This document shows positions 16,694 through 25,660 of a stretch of 64,000 nucleotides of DNA, one piece after another. This DNA comes from Pseudomonas orientalis (GTDB lineage Bacteria > Pseudomonadota > Gammaproteobacteria > Pseudomonadales > Pseudomonadaceae). The notes beneath the pieces were generated by a model. The model was not told where the DNA came from, did not search any database, and saw only the letters and a list, made by a program, of their open reading frames with translations. The DNA is taken from positions 227,527 to 291,526 of the forward strand of contig NZ_JYLM01000009.1 in NCBI RefSeq assembly GCF_001439815.1. Direction: 5' to 3'. How positions within the stretch are numbered: position 1 is the first letter of the stretch; every line of letters begins with the position of its first letter. Made by a program: the position numbers and the translations under genes.

Positions 16694-16909
16694 ATGACCA
16701 TCAAAGCGATCAACGTGCGCAACCAGTTCAAAGGCACAATCAAGGAAATCCTGCTGGGTGAAGTGGTGTCGGAAATCGACGTGCAAACCGCGTCCGGCAT
16801 TGTCACTTCGGTCATCACCACCCGCTCGGTGCGTGACCTGGAGTTGAAAGTGGGCAGTGAAGTGATTGCCTTTGTGAAGTCCACTGAAGTATCCATCGCC
16901 AAACTTTAA
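16694..16909 (+). CDS. Molbindin: single TOBE/Mop-domain protein
   Basis: A 71-residue protein consisting of one Mop (TOBE) domain: INVRNQFKGTIKEILLGEVV, SEIDVQTASGIVTSVITTRS, and VGSEVIAFVKSTEVSIAKL, which is the classic end. Molbindins oligomerise and bind molybdate or tungstate in the cytoplasm for storage or homeostasis. The ATG follows AAAGGAA. The stretch before it (16570-16625) is very AT-rich and probably carries the promoter. No mod transport genes are nearby. Confidence 0.9.
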   Translation: MTIKAINVRNQFKGTIKEILLGEVVSEIDVQTASGIVTSVITTRSVRDLELKVGSEVIAFVKSTEVSIAKL

Positions 16910-16929
16910 AAAGCGTCAGGCGGGCGCTC

Positions 16930-17616
16930 TCAATCGACGCGATCAAATACTCTGGCGATGTCTTCGCGGCTCAGTACTCCTTTACCGGTGCCGTCGAGCA
17001 ATTTGAATGTGCCATCGGCATTGATCGTGATGCCGGCGGAACTGGCCAGGGTCACTGCTGCGCCGGAGCGGCCATTGAGCAGGTCGCGCAGCGGCTGTTC
17101 GCCGTGCAGGTTTTGCCCGATGGTCGTTGCCATGCCTTGCAGGGAACTCGAATTGACCCCGCCTACCAGGATGACATGGCTGTTCTTGTCCAACGATGCC
17201 TGCAGTCTGTGCATCAATGTTCGCGTATCGCTATTTCCAGGGTTCAGGCCCAGTTCCAGGTTGCTGCCAGTCAGGTGCATCAGAGTGCGGTTCTGGTAGG
17301 TCGATCCGTTCCAGCCAGTGAGCACCGCCAACGCCGAGCAGTCTGACAAACTTCGGGTAGCGAGCGCATCATGACCTTTACTCAGGGAGACTGACTGGCC
17401 CATTTCAACCTCCACCGTTTTGATGTCGGCACGCAAGCCGGGTGGGTTCGCCAGTGGGTGTTTCAATCCCGCAAGGCGCATTGGCCGCTGAGTGCCACGG
17501 GTGTCAGCAGTATCTCGAACCGAGGCGACCGATGCAGGTTCGCGCGGTGCATGGTTCGGTTTGAATGATTCCATGACCGGCACAGGACCGATAGTTGCAG
17601 GAGGTGTCGACAACAT
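16930..17616 (-). CDS. Unrecognised protein with a CNF1/CheD-like Cys-His pattern; possible effector
   Basis: A 228-residue protein with no family I can name. The first 60 residues are Pro/Ser/Arg-rich and look disordered, without a signal peptide. The core has a strand starting at Cys93 (SDCSALAVLTGW), a turn, and a strand ending at His114 (RTLMHLTGS), then HVILVGGVNSSSL. A Cys at the start of one strand and a His at the end of the next is the active-site layout of CheD, CNF1 and BLF1 glutamine deamidases. The C-terminus ends with a degenerate EF-hand-like segment (LLDGTGKGVLSREDIARVF). The ATG at 17616 is preferred to a TTG three codons upstream. The fold is a hand-made inference. The disordered N-terminus would suit a secreted effector, but no secretion genes are present. 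Confidence 0.6.
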   Translation of the reverse strand: MLSTPPATIGPVPVMESFKPNHAPREPASVASVRDTADTRGTQRPMRLAGLKHPLANPPGLRADIKTVEVEMGQSVSLSKGHDALATRSLSDCSALAVLTGWNGSTYQNRTLMHLTGSNLELGLNPGNSDTRTLMHRLQASLDKNSHVILVGGVNSSSLQGMATTIGQNLHGEQPLRDLLNGRSGAAVTLASSAGITINADGTFKLLDGTGKGVLSREDIARVFDRVD

Positions 17617-17701
17617 AGGGCGCAAAGCTCCGAGAAGGTTTCAGCAGCACAAGGAGACTCCCTTGAGTGTTGAAAAAGCCTTCTGCGGTTCCAGTCCCCA
17701 T

Positions 17702-18847
17702 TCAGCGGTTTTTCAAGCTGCGCTCCATGCGTTGCAGGCCTTCTTCCAGCATCGCTCGAGGGCAACCGAAGTTCAGGCGCACGAACTGCTGACTGTCATC
17801 GCCAAACTCGATCCCGGCGCTCAGTCCGACCTTGGCCTGCTCCAGGAAAAACTGCTGCGGGTCATCCAGGCCCAAGGCGCTGCAATCGAGCCAGGCCAGG
17901 AATGTACCTTCTGGCGCATGCATCACCACGCCGGGCAGGCGAGTTTGCACGGCATTGAGCAGGTAGTCGCGGTTGGCTTGCAGGTAGTGCACCAGCGCCT
18001 CGAGCCAGTCGCCGCATTCGCTGTAGGCGGCGCGGGTGGCTTCCAGGCCCAGGGGGCTGACGCTGTCGACCATGCCGCAACGGGCCTGGTTGAAACGTTC
18101 GCGAATCGCGGCGTTCTGGATCACCGCGAAACAGGTCTTCAGGCCGGCCACGTTGAAGGCCTTGCTGGCCGACATCAGCGTGATGGTGCGCTGCGCAATC
18201 TCGGGGCTGAGGCTGGCTGTGGGAATATGGCGACGGCCGTCAAAGCACAGCTCGGCGTGGATTTCATCGGAGATGATCAGCGTGTCATTTTCCATGCATG
18301 TCTGCGCGATCGCCAACAGCTCTTCACGGGGGAATACCTTGCCGATCGGGTTGTGCGGGTTGCTCAGCAGCAGCGCGCCGGCACCGCTCAAGGCATCGCG
18401 CATGGCCGCCAGTGGCGTGCGGTATTGGCCATCAACCCGCTCGAACGGCACTTCGATGCGCGGCAGGTTCCAGTGGCCGGGCGCGAGGCGGATGGGGCGA
18501 TAGTTGGGCGTTTGCAGCACCACCGGCTGGCCCGGCTGGACGAACGCGTGCAACGCCATATTGAAACCCGGCTCGACGCCGGGCAGGAACAACAGCTCAT
18601 CCGGTTCCACACGCCAGGCGTACTTGGCCCACAGGTCGGCGATGATCGCCTCGCGCACATCCGGGCCGGCGACACTGTAGCCGAGAATCTGCTGGTCGAG
18701 CCGCGCATGCAGGGCTTCAAGCACGGCGGGTGGGGCGGCGATGTCCATGTCGGCGATCCACATCGGCAACACGTCTTGCGGGTAGCGGTTCCACTTGGTG
18801 CTGCCGGTGCCGAGGCGTGGGTGGATCGTGTCGAAATCAAAGCTCAT
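17702..18847 (-). CDS. MalY/PatB-family PLP-dependent C-S beta-lyase
   Basis: A 381-residue fold-type I PLP enzyme of the MalY/PatB group. Visible signatures are LPMWIADMDIAAPPAV at the N-terminus, the PLP-contacting LLLSNPHNPIGKVF and IISDEIHAEL, and the Schiff-base Lys229 in SASKAFNVAGLK. Family members split cystathionine or cysteine S-conjugates to a thiol, pyruvate and ammonia. MalY also controls maltose genes in enterics, but no maltose genes occur here. A role as a general aminotransferase cannot be excluded by sequence. Confidence 0.88.
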   Translation of the reverse strand: MSFDFDTIHPRLGTGSTKWNRYPQDVLPMWIADMDIAAPPAVLEALHARLDQQILGYSVAGPDVREAIIADLWAKYAWRVEPDELLFLPGVEPGFNMALHAFVQPGQPVVLQTPNYRPIRLAPGHWNLPRIEVPFERVDGQYRTPLAAMRDALSGAGALLLSNPHNPIGKVFPREELLAIAQTCMENDTLIISDEIHAELCFDGRRHIPTASLSPEIAQRTITLMSASKAFNVAGLKTCFAVIQNAAIRERFNQARCGMVDSVSPLGLEATRAAYSECGDWLEALVHYLQANRDYLLNAVQTRLPGVVMHAPEGTFLAWLDCSALGLDDPQQFFLEQAKVGLSAGIEFGDDSQQFVRLNFGCPRAMLEEGLQRMERSLKNR

Positions 18848-19038
18848 GGGGCGGCTCGTATCAGGGGGCGGATAAAGAGTGGCGCTGATTCTAGCGCCAT
18901 TCGTTTCATAGGCCAGTGCTGAATAATCCGGACCACCGTTCCATCACCGACAAGCTCTGTCATAAAAACGCCATGGCGCTGGGGATCGCAACAGGGAAGG
19001 GCTATTTTGGTGCATCTCAATAACCCGAGTAGTCACGG

Positions 19039-20763
19039 ATGAAATACCAAGTTTTCTACCGCAGCTTGATTGCCACTGCCCTGGTGTTGACGGTCAGTGG
19101 CGTGCACGCCGCCTCCCAGGCCCCGGTGGCCGGGGAAAATGGCATGGTGGTCACGGCCCAGCATTTGGCGACGCAGGTGGGCGTGGATGTGCTCAAGGCC
19201 GGCGGCAATGCGGTGGATGCGGCCGTTGCAGTCGGTTACGCGCTGGCGGTGGTGTACCCGGCGGCGGGCAATCTGGGCGGTGGCGGTTTCATGACCGTGC
19301 AGCTGGCGGACGGGCGCAAGACGTTCCTCGATTTCCGTGAAAAGGCCCCGTTGGCGGCGACGGCCAATATGTACCTGGACAAAGACGGCAACGTCATCGA
19401 CGGCCTGAGCGCCAAGGGGCACCTGGCCGTCGGCGTGCCTGGCACTGTTTCCGGTATGGAGCTGGCCCTGAACAAATACGGCACGTTGAAGCGCGCCCAG
19501 GTCATCGCCCCGGCGATCAAGCTGGCCGAACACGGCTTTGCCCTGGAGCAGGGCGACATCGACCTGCTGCACACCGCCACCGGTGAGTTTGAAAAAGATC
19601 AGGACCTGCGCGCGATCTTCCTGCACAACGGCCAACCGCTGCAGGTCGGCCAGACGCTGGTGCAGAAGGACCTTGCCAGGACCCTCAAGGAAATCTCCGC
19701 CAAGGGCAGCGATGGCTTCTATAAAGGGTGGGTCGCCAAGGCCCTGGTCGACTCCAGCCAGGCCGGCAAGGGGCTGATCACCCAGGCTGACCTGGACAGA
19801 TACACAACCCGCGAACTGGCGCCCATCGAGTGCGACTACCGTGGCTACCATGTGGTCTCGGCGCCGCCGCCAAGCTCCGGTGGCGTGGTGATCTGCCAGA
19901 TCATGAATATCCTCGAGGGCTACCCGATGGCGGACCTGGGCTATCACTCGGCCCAGGGCTTGCATTATCAGATCGAAGCGATGCGCCATGCGTATGTGGA
20001 CCGCAACAGCTACCTCGGCGACCCGGATTTCGTGAAGAACCCGATCGCGCATCTGCTGGATAAAAACTACGCGGCGAAACTGCGCGACGCGATCGAGCCG
20101 CACAAGGCCGGGGATTCCCAGGCGATCAAGCCGGGGGTATCGCCCCATGAAGGCAATAACACCACTCACTATTCGATTGTCGACACCTGGGGCAACGCGG
20201 TTTCCGTCACCTACACCCTCAACGACTGGTTTGGCGCGGGCGTGATGGCAAGCAAGACCGGGGTGATCCTCAACGATGAAATGGACGACTTCACGGTCAA
20301 GGTCGGCGTGCCGAACATGTACGGGCTGGTCCAGGGCGAAGCCAATGCCATTGCGCCGGGCAAGGCGCCGTTGTCGTCGATGAGCCCGACCATCGTGACC
20401 AAGGATGGCAAGGCGGTCATGGTGGTGGGGACGCCGGGTGGCAGCCGCATCATCACCGCGACCTTGCTGACCATCCTGAATGTCATCGACTACAAGATGA
20501 ACATCCAGGAGGCCGTGGACGCACCGCGTTTCCACCAGCAGTGGATGCCGCAGGCCACCAACCTGGAAACCTTTGCGGTCAGCCCGGATACGCGCAAGAT
20601 CCTCGAAAGCTGGGGCCATACGTTCGCCGGTCCTCAGGATGCCAACCACGTGGCCGCCATCCTGGTGGGCGCTCCGGCCCTGGATGGCAAGCCGGTGGGC
20701 AACAACCGCTTCTATGGCGCCAATGACCCACGTCGCAATACCGGCCTGTCGTTGGGGTACTGA
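19039..20763 (+). CDS. ggt: Gamma-glutamyltransferase, periplasmic
   Basis: A 574-residue exported precursor that cleaves itself into two subunits and removes or transfers the gamma-glutamyl group of glutathione and related peptides. The signal peptide is about residues 1-25 (MKYQVFYRSLIATALVLTVS then GVHA). The N-terminal subunit shows AGGNAVDAAVAVGYALAVV and GGGGFM. Autoprocessing is expected just before Thr375 in NNTTHYSIVDTWGNAVS, the nucleophile of the small subunit. Later motifs such as PLSSMSPTIV and GTPGGSRI are also intact. Its length matches the family. Confidence 0.94.
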   Translation: MKYQVFYRSLIATALVLTVSGVHAASQAPVAGENGMVVTAQHLATQVGVDVLKAGGNAVDAAVAVGYALAVVYPAAGNLGGGGFMTVQLADGRKTFLDFREKAPLAATANMYLDKDGNVIDGLSAKGHLAVGVPGTVSGMELALNKYGTLKRAQVIAPAIKLAEHGFALEQGDIDLLHTATGEFEKDQDLRAIFLHNGQPLQVGQTLVQKDLARTLKEISAKGSDGFYKGWVAKALVDSSQAGKGLITQADLDRYTTRELAPIECDYRGYHVVSAPPPSSGGVVICQIMNILEGYPMADLGYHSAQGLHYQIEAMRHAYVDRNSYLGDPDFVKNPIAHLLDKNYAAKLRDAIEPHKAGDSQAIKPGVSPHEGNNTTHYSIVDTWGNAVSVTYTLNDWFGAGVMASKTGVILNDEMDDFTVKVGVPNMYGLVQGEANAIAPGKAPLSSMSPTIVTKDGKAVMVVGTPGGSRIITATLLTILNVIDYKMNIQEAVDAPRFHQQWMPQATNLETFAVSPDTRKILESWGHTFAGPQDANHVAAILVGAPALDGKPVGNNRFYGANDPRRNTGLSLGY

Positions 20764-20839
20764 CACCCGACGCGCTCGCGATTGAACATCCGCGACCTTT
20801 CCGGGCTCTACCCCAAGAGCCCTGAAAGGACCCCATCCC

Positions 20840-21634
20840 ATGAAAGCGCTGAAAATCGCCACCTTCAATATCAACGGCATTCGTGCCCGCCTGCCCAACC
20901 TGCTGCACTGGCTGGCCCGTGAGCAGCCGGACATTGTCTGCCTGCAAGAGCTCAAGGCGCCGGAAAGCCTGTTTCCCTATGCCGATTTCGAAGCGGCCGG
21001 CTACGGCGCGATTTGCCTGGGCCAGGCCTCCTGGAACGGGGTGGCGATTCTGGCCAGGGACGCGCAGCCGCTGGAAAGCCGGCGCGGCTTGCCGGGTGAC
21101 GACAGCGACGCTCAAAGCCGCTACATCGAAGCGGCCGTGCATGGCGTGTTGGTCGGCTGTTTGTACCTGCCCAATGGCAACCCGCAACCCGGGCCGAAAT
21201 TCGATTACAAACTGGCCTGGTTCGAACGCCTGATCGACTATGCCCGGGCGCTGCAGGCCAGTGATCATCCGGTGCTGCTGGCCGGGGATTTCAACGTGGT
21301 GCCCACCGACCTGGACATCTACAACCCGCGCTCCTGGCTCAAGGATGCGTTGCTGCAACCCGAGAGCCGCGCCTGCTACCAACGCCTGCTGGAACAGGGC
21401 TGGACCGACGCATTGCGGCATTTGTACCCCGAAGAGCGGGTGTATACGTTCTGGGACTATTTCCGCCAGCACTGGCAGAAGAATTCAGGCCTGCGCATCG
21501 ACCATCTGTTGCTCAACCCCGCGCTCAAGCCCTATCTGAAGAATGCCGGCGTCGATGCCTGGGTGCGCAACGAGGCGCATGCCAGTGACCATGCGCCCAC
21601 TTGGATTGAGATCGGCACGCGCAAAAAACGTTAA
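20840..21634 (+). CDS. xthA: Exonuclease III (AP endonuclease family)
   Basis: A 264-residue EEP-fold nuclease that cuts at abasic sites and degrades duplex DNA from the 3' end. Catalytic motifs are complete: IATFNINGIRAR, CLQELK (metal-binding Glu), NGVAILAR, LYLPNGNPQPGPKFDYK, GDFNVVPTDLDIYNP, and the C-terminal ASDHAPTWIEI with the general-base Asp-His. AAAGGA precedes the ATG. Its last codons overlap the convergent kinase gene by four bases. Confidence 0.93.
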   Translation: MKALKIATFNINGIRARLPNLLHWLAREQPDIVCLQELKAPESLFPYADFEAAGYGAICLGQASWNGVAILARDAQPLESRRGLPGDDSDAQSRYIEAAVHGVLVGCLYLPNGNPQPGPKFDYKLAWFERLIDYARALQASDHPVLLAGDFNVVPTDLDIYNPRSWLKDALLQPESRACYQRLLEQGWTDALRHLYPEERVYTFWDYFRQHWQKNSGLRIDHLLLNPALKPYLKNAGVDAWVRNEAHASDHAPTWIEIGTRKKR

Positions 21635-22167
21635 TCGGTCGTAACAGACGCGAGCAGGCGCTCGACGGCAGCAAACGCTGCTTCCCGGCGCGCTTGCCAA
21701 TCCCCCCTGATCACCTCCACAGGCTGGTGATGCGCGTGCATCCAGTCCAGGCTGGCCTGGAAGAACGCCCGGCGGTCCGCCAGTTGCGGTTGGCAGCGCT
21801 GGCCGTCGGCGCTCCATTCCACGTCTTCCGGAGACAGCAGCAGATGCAGGTCGTAGTGACGGGCCAGCAGTTCGCTGTCGAGCCAGCCTGGGTAGTCGCC
21901 AAACAGCGTCTGGCTCCAGAGCCTGTTGGTCAGCAGGTGAGTGTCGAGGATCAGCAGCGCCGGGCGCCCCGCTCGCGCCGCATCCTCCCAGGCCAACTGG
22001 CCCCGGGCGATCGCGGGGATATCCGCCAGGCAGGTATCGCGTTGATGCTCGTCGATGAAATGGCGCACGTATTCACCCACCATCAGCCCGCCGAAGTGCG
22101 CATGCAGCTCAGCCGCCAGCCAGCTTTTACCGCTCGACTCAGGCCCTGCCAGTACCACCACCTTCAT
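21631..22167 (-). CDS. NadR-like nicotinamide riboside kinase (AAA_28 ATPase)
   Basis: A 178-residue P-loop kinase resembling the C-terminal ribosylnicotinamide kinase domain of NadR. The Walker A motif is GPESSGKSWLA; the typical YVRHFID follows, then LILDTHLLT in the Walker B position, and DLHLLLSPEDVEW. The NadR nucleotidylyltransferase and DNA-binding domains are absent. The start at 22167 overlaps the pnuC stop by four bases, so this gene and the transporter are co-translated. The pair would take up nicotinamide riboside and phosphorylate it to NMN. A thiamine variant (PnuT type) is the main alternative. Confidence 0.85.
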   Translation of the reverse strand: MKVVVLAGPESSGKSWLAAELHAHFGGLMVGEYVRHFIDEHQRDTCLADIPAIARGQLAWEDAARAGRPALLILDTHLLTNRLWSQTLFGDYPGWLDSELLARHYDLHLLLSPEDVEWSADGQRCQPQLADRRAFFQASLDWMHAHHQPVEVIRGDWQARREAAFAAVERLLASVTTD

Positions 22168-22727
22168 GGGTGCAACGCCGGGTCGGCGCGCCATTCACGC
22201 CAGCCCTGCACGGCGATCATCGTGAACAGTGCATACAGCACGGCGGTGAGGTAGAGGCCTTTGTAGAGGAACAGTCCGACGAAAATCACGTCCAGCGCGA
22301 TCCACAGCGGCCAGCATTGCACGCGCTTTTGCGCCATCCACAGCTGCGCCACCAGGCTGAAGCCGGTGAGGGCCGCGTCGAGCCAGGGCTGGGCGGCATC
22401 GGTCCAGTGGGCCATGGCGGCGCCGAGCAACAGGCTGCCGACAGCGCCCACGGCCAGGCCGCCCATGACCGCCGGCATGCCCAGGCGGGTGACCTGGCGC
22501 CCCTGCCTGACCGTGCCGGCGCGGGTCCACTGCCACCAGCCATAAAGTTGCAGGACGGCATACACCCCTTGCAGCAGCATGTCCGAGTAGAGTTTTACGT
22601 CGTAGAACACCCACGTATAGAGCAGCACCATCACCAGGCCGATGGGCCAGCACCAGGGGTTCTGCTTGACCGTCAGCCATACGGCGATCACCCCCAGTGC
22701 GGCGGCGAACAATTCAAGCCCGGACAT
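22164..22727 (-). CDS. pnuC: PnuC-type nicotinamide riboside transporter
   Basis: A 187-residue inner-membrane protein with about seven hydrophobic segments, of the PnuC facilitator family. Characteristic features are VIAVWLTVKQNPWCWPIGLV near the start, YGWWQW in the middle, and PLWIALDVIFVGLFLYKGLY near the end. The ATG at 22727 has AAGGAA upstream; a longer in-frame reading would run into the REPIN and is rejected. It forms a two-gene operon with the kinase downstream, which traps the substrate by phosphorylation. I see no riboswitch in the roughly 100 bp ahead of it. Confidence 0.9.
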   Translation of the reverse strand: MSGLELFAAALGVIAVWLTVKQNPWCWPIGLVMVLLYTWVFYDVKLYSDMLLQGVYAVLQLYGWWQWTRAGTVRQGRQVTRLGMPAVMGGLAVGAVGSLLLGAAMAHWTDAAQPWLDAALTGFSLVAQLWMAQKRVQCWPLWIALDVIFVGLFLYKGLYLTAVLYALFTMIAVQGWREWRADPALHP

Positions 22728-22803
22728 GGCGGTTCCTTGGGGAGTGGGAGAGGGCGGTGATTGTACCCAGAGGTGGACGATCCTCAAAACACAGCAGGTA
22801 AAT

Positions 22804-22952
22804 CTGGGAGGGGGCAAGCCCTGGCTTTTTGTAGGAGCGAGCTTGCTCGCGAAAAACTCACAGGCACCGCGTTCATTCAGGAAGCACGCGTTATCGTTGA
22901 CGTTTTTCGCGAGCAAGCTCGCTCCTACAGGTTAGGGCTTGCCCCGTCCCAC
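22804..22952. repeat. Second REPIN-inside-REP structure
   Basis: The outer inverted REP units (CTGGGAGGGGGCAAGCCCT and its reverse-complement-like AGGGCTTGCCCCGTCCCAC) enclose a 100-bp REPIN of the other class at 22830-22929. That inner element is the reverse complement of the one at 4557-4656 with only two base differences. It separates pnuC from the end of the chemoreceptor gene. Confidence 0.92.
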
Positions 22953-22966
22953 AATTTAACCCAAGG

Positions 22967-24601
22967 CTAGATTCGGAACTGACGCAACAACCCGTCAAGC
23001 TGCTCGCTCAAACCACGCAACTGCGCGCTGGCGACGCTCGACTGCTCAGCCGCCAGCGCGGTGCTGTGGGACAGCCCGGCCGCCTGGGTGACGTTCTGGT
23101 TGATGTCTTCCACCACATGGGCCTGTTGCAGGGTGGCGCTGGCAATCGAGGCATTCAGGCCGTTGAGATTTTGCAGCGCCTGGCCAATGGCATTCAGGCT
23201 CGCCCCGGCCAGGCCGGCTTGCTCGATGGTCAGCTGCGAGGCGCTGTGGCTGTCGCTGATCACCTTCACCGCCGCTTCCGAATGCCCTTGCAGGCGCTCG
23301 ATCATCGCCTGGATTTCAGCCGTGGATTTCTGCGTGCGCTGGGCCAGCAACCGGACCTCATCGGCCACCACCGCAAACCCACGGCCCTGCTCACCGGCGC
23401 GCGCGGCTTCGATGGCGGCGTTGAGGGCGAGCAGATTCGTCTGGTCGGCAATCGAGCGAATCACTTCCAGCACACCGCCGATCTGGGTGCTTTCGCTGGA
23501 CAGGGTGCGGATCACCTCCACGGCCTGGCTGATGGTGCCCGAAAGCTGGTCGATCTGCTGCAAACTGCTGTCGATGTTGACCTGGCCTTGCTGCGCCTGG
23601 GCCTGGGCATCGCGCATTTCGCTGGCGGCGTGCTCGGCATTCTTGGCCACATCCTGCACGCCATAGGTGACTTCATTGATGGCGGTGGCCACCAGTTCCA
23701 TCTGTTGCGATTGCTGCTGGCTGCGGTCGTGGGCCTGGCTGGCGTTGTGGCCCAACTCGCTCGACGACTCGCCCAAGGCGTTGGCGCACACCTGCAATTG
23801 CCCGACCACCTGGCGCAATTTGGCGGTGAAAGTATTGAAATGCTGCGAGAGCTGGGTGACCTCGTCGCGCCCGTGAGTATCGAGGCTGCGGGTCAGGTCG
23901 CTTTCGCCGCTGGCGATGTTGGCCATGGCATTCACCGCAGCCTGCAATGGCTGCACGATACTGCGCGCGATCAACAGCACCAGCAGGGTCATGACCAGTG
24001 CAATGGCCAGGCCGATAGCGGAGGCTTTCCACACCTGGCCTGTGAACTCGGCCTGCACGTCGTCCACATAGACACCCGAGCCGATGATCCAGCCCCAGGG
24101 TTCGAACAGCTGGATGTACGAGGTTTTCTGCACCGGCGCATCGGCTCCCGGCTTCGGCCAGCGGTAATTGACGATGCCGGCGCCCTTGGCCTTGGCCAGG
24201 CTCACGAATTCATTGAACACCGCAAACCCGTCCGGATCGCGGATCGCCGAGAGGTTCTGGCCGTCCAGCTTGGGGTTGGCCGCGTGCATGATCATCACGG
24301 GGGTGAGGTCGTTGATCCAGAAGTAGTCATCGTGGTCGTAGCGCAGGCCGCGCACCGCGCTCAGGGCTTGTTGCTGCGCCGCTTCACGGGTGAGTGCCCC
24401 GGTCTTTTCCAGGTTCTGGTAGTAGCCGAGCACGCCGCTGGCGGTTTGCACCACGTGCTGGGTCTGCTGGCGCTTGGCCTGGTAGAGATCGTCATGGATC
24501 TGTTTGAGCATCAAGGCGCCCAAGGTCAGCAGCATCAGCACGGCGACTATCAGGATCAGCCAGAGGCGTCGGCTGATCGACATATTGCGCAAACTGTTCA
24601 T
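22967..24601 (-). CDS. Methyl-accepting chemotaxis protein with single-Cache sensor
   Basis: A 544-residue transmembrane chemoreceptor. It has an N-terminal membrane segment (about 12-32), a periplasmic sCache_2 domain (about 35-185, with DDYFWINDLTPVMIMHAANP and FEPWGWIIGSGVYVDDV), a second membrane segment (about 190-212), a HAMP domain, and a long cytoplasmic signalling coiled coil. The invariant hairpin tip reads IEAARAGEQGRGFAVVADEV. Receptors with this sensor often detect small organic acids such as acetate, pyruvate, propionate or malate; the ligand here is not determined. The C-terminus lacks a CheR-binding pentapeptide. Confidence 0.92.
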   Translation of the reverse strand: MNSLRNMSISRRLWLILIVAVLMLLTLGALMLKQIHDDLYQAKRQQTQHVVQTASGVLGYYQNLEKTGALTREAAQQQALSAVRGLRYDHDDYFWINDLTPVMIMHAANPKLDGQNLSAIRDPDGFAVFNEFVSLAKAKGAGIVNYRWPKPGADAPVQKTSYIQLFEPWGWIIGSGVYVDDVQAEFTGQVWKASAIGLAIALVMTLLVLLIARSIVQPLQAAVNAMANIASGESDLTRSLDTHGRDEVTQLSQHFNTFTAKLRQVVGQLQVCANALGESSSELGHNASQAHDRSQQQSQQMELVATAINEVTYGVQDVAKNAEHAASEMRDAQAQAQQGQVNIDSSLQQIDQLSGTISQAVEVIRTLSSESTQIGGVLEVIRSIADQTNLLALNAAIEAARAGEQGRGFAVVADEVRLLAQRTQKSTAEIQAMIERLQGHSEAAVKVISDSHSASQLTIEQAGLAGASLNAIGQALQNLNGLNASIASATLQQAHVVEDINQNVTQAAGLSHSTALAAEQSSVASAQLRGLSEQLDGLLRQFRI

Positions 24602-24829
24602 CGTCCTGTCACTCCGTGCCTTTTATAATTGTGGGTGTTGCATCGACTTTTGCGGCTTGTCTGATAGGCTTTCGGCCCGATATCGAAAAACCTGAGTACT
24701 GCCTGATTTTTCACGGAATTTTTGCAGTCCGGCATTGAGAATCAACGCCGGGCGCAGCAGTGCGCTCGTGGTCAGTGAACTTTAAAAAACACTAAGAGGC
24801 ACGCCAGGCGCGTGACCTTTGGAGAAAGC

Positions 24830-25660
24830 ATGGATTTTTGGACCGCCATACAGGCACTGATTCTTGGCGTAGTCGAGGGGCTGACGGAGTTTCTGCCGAT
24901 CTCCAGCACCGGCCACCAGATTATCGTCGCCGACCTGATCAACTTCGGCGGCGAGCGTTTCGAGGCATTCAATATCATTATCCAGCTGGGCGCGATCCTC
25001 GCCGTGGTCTGGGAGTTTCGCCGCAAGATCCTCGACGTGGTCATCGGCCTGCCGACCCAGCGCAATGCCCAGCGTTTCACCGTGAACCTGATCATCGCGG
25101 TGTTGCCGGCGGTGGTGCTGGGGGTGATTTTCGCTGACCTGATCAAGCATTACCTGTTCAACCCGATCACCGTGGCCACGGCCCTGGTGGTGGGCGGTGT
25201 GATCATGTTGTGGGCCGAACGCCGCCAACATGCCGTTCATGCCGAAAGCGTCGACGAGATCACCTGGAAGGACGCGCTCAAGGTCGGCATGGCCCAGTGC
25301 CTGGCCATGATCCCGGGCACTTCACGCTCCGGTGCGACGATCATCGGCGGCCTGTTGTTCGGCCTGTCGCGCAAGACCGCGACCGAGTTTTCGTTCTTCC
25401 TGGCCATGCCGACCATGGTGGGGGCCGCGCTGTACTCGGGCTACAAATACCGCGACCTGTTCCAGCCGGCGGACCTGCCGGTATTCGCGATTGGCTTTGT
25501 CACCTCGTTCATCTTCGCGATGATCGCGGTCAAGGGCCTGCTCAAATTCATCGCCAACCACAGCTACGCGGCCTTTGCCTGGTACCGCATCGCGTTCGGC
25601 CTGGTGATCCTGGCGACCTGGCAATTCGGCTGGATCGACTGGACCGCCGTCAAGCCATGA
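24830..25660 (+). CDS. uppP: Undecaprenyl-diphosphatase (UppP/BacA)
   Basis: A 276-residue integral membrane phosphatase that recycles undecaprenyl diphosphate to the monophosphate carrier for peptidoglycan and other envelope polymers. Both family motifs are intact: GVVEGLTEFLPISSTGH near the N-terminus and PGTSRSGATIIGGLLFGL in the second half. The ATG at 24830 has GGAG at good spacing; an in-frame GTG six codons upstream is not needed. The stop overlaps the next gene (ATGA). Overexpressed members give bacitracin tolerance. Confidence 0.94.
   Translation: MDFWTAIQALILGVVEGLTEFLPISSTGHQIIVADLINFGGERFEAFNIIIQLGAILAVVWEFRRKILDVVIGLPTQRNAQRFTVNLIIAVLPAVVLGVIFADLIKHYLFNPITVATALVVGGVIMLWAERRQHAVHAESVDEITWKDALKVGMAQCLAMIPGTSRSGATIIGGLLFGLSRKTATEFSFFLAMPTMVGAALYSGYKYRDLFQPADLPVFAIGFVTSFIFAMIAVKGLLKFIANHSYAAFAWYRIAFGLVILATWQFGWIDWTAVKP

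Noticed and set aside
22170..22916. Long in-frame extension of pnuC reading through the REPIN
   Set aside because: The extra residues translate a repeat element that occurs elsewhere without a gene; the ATG at 22727 has a good ribosome site.
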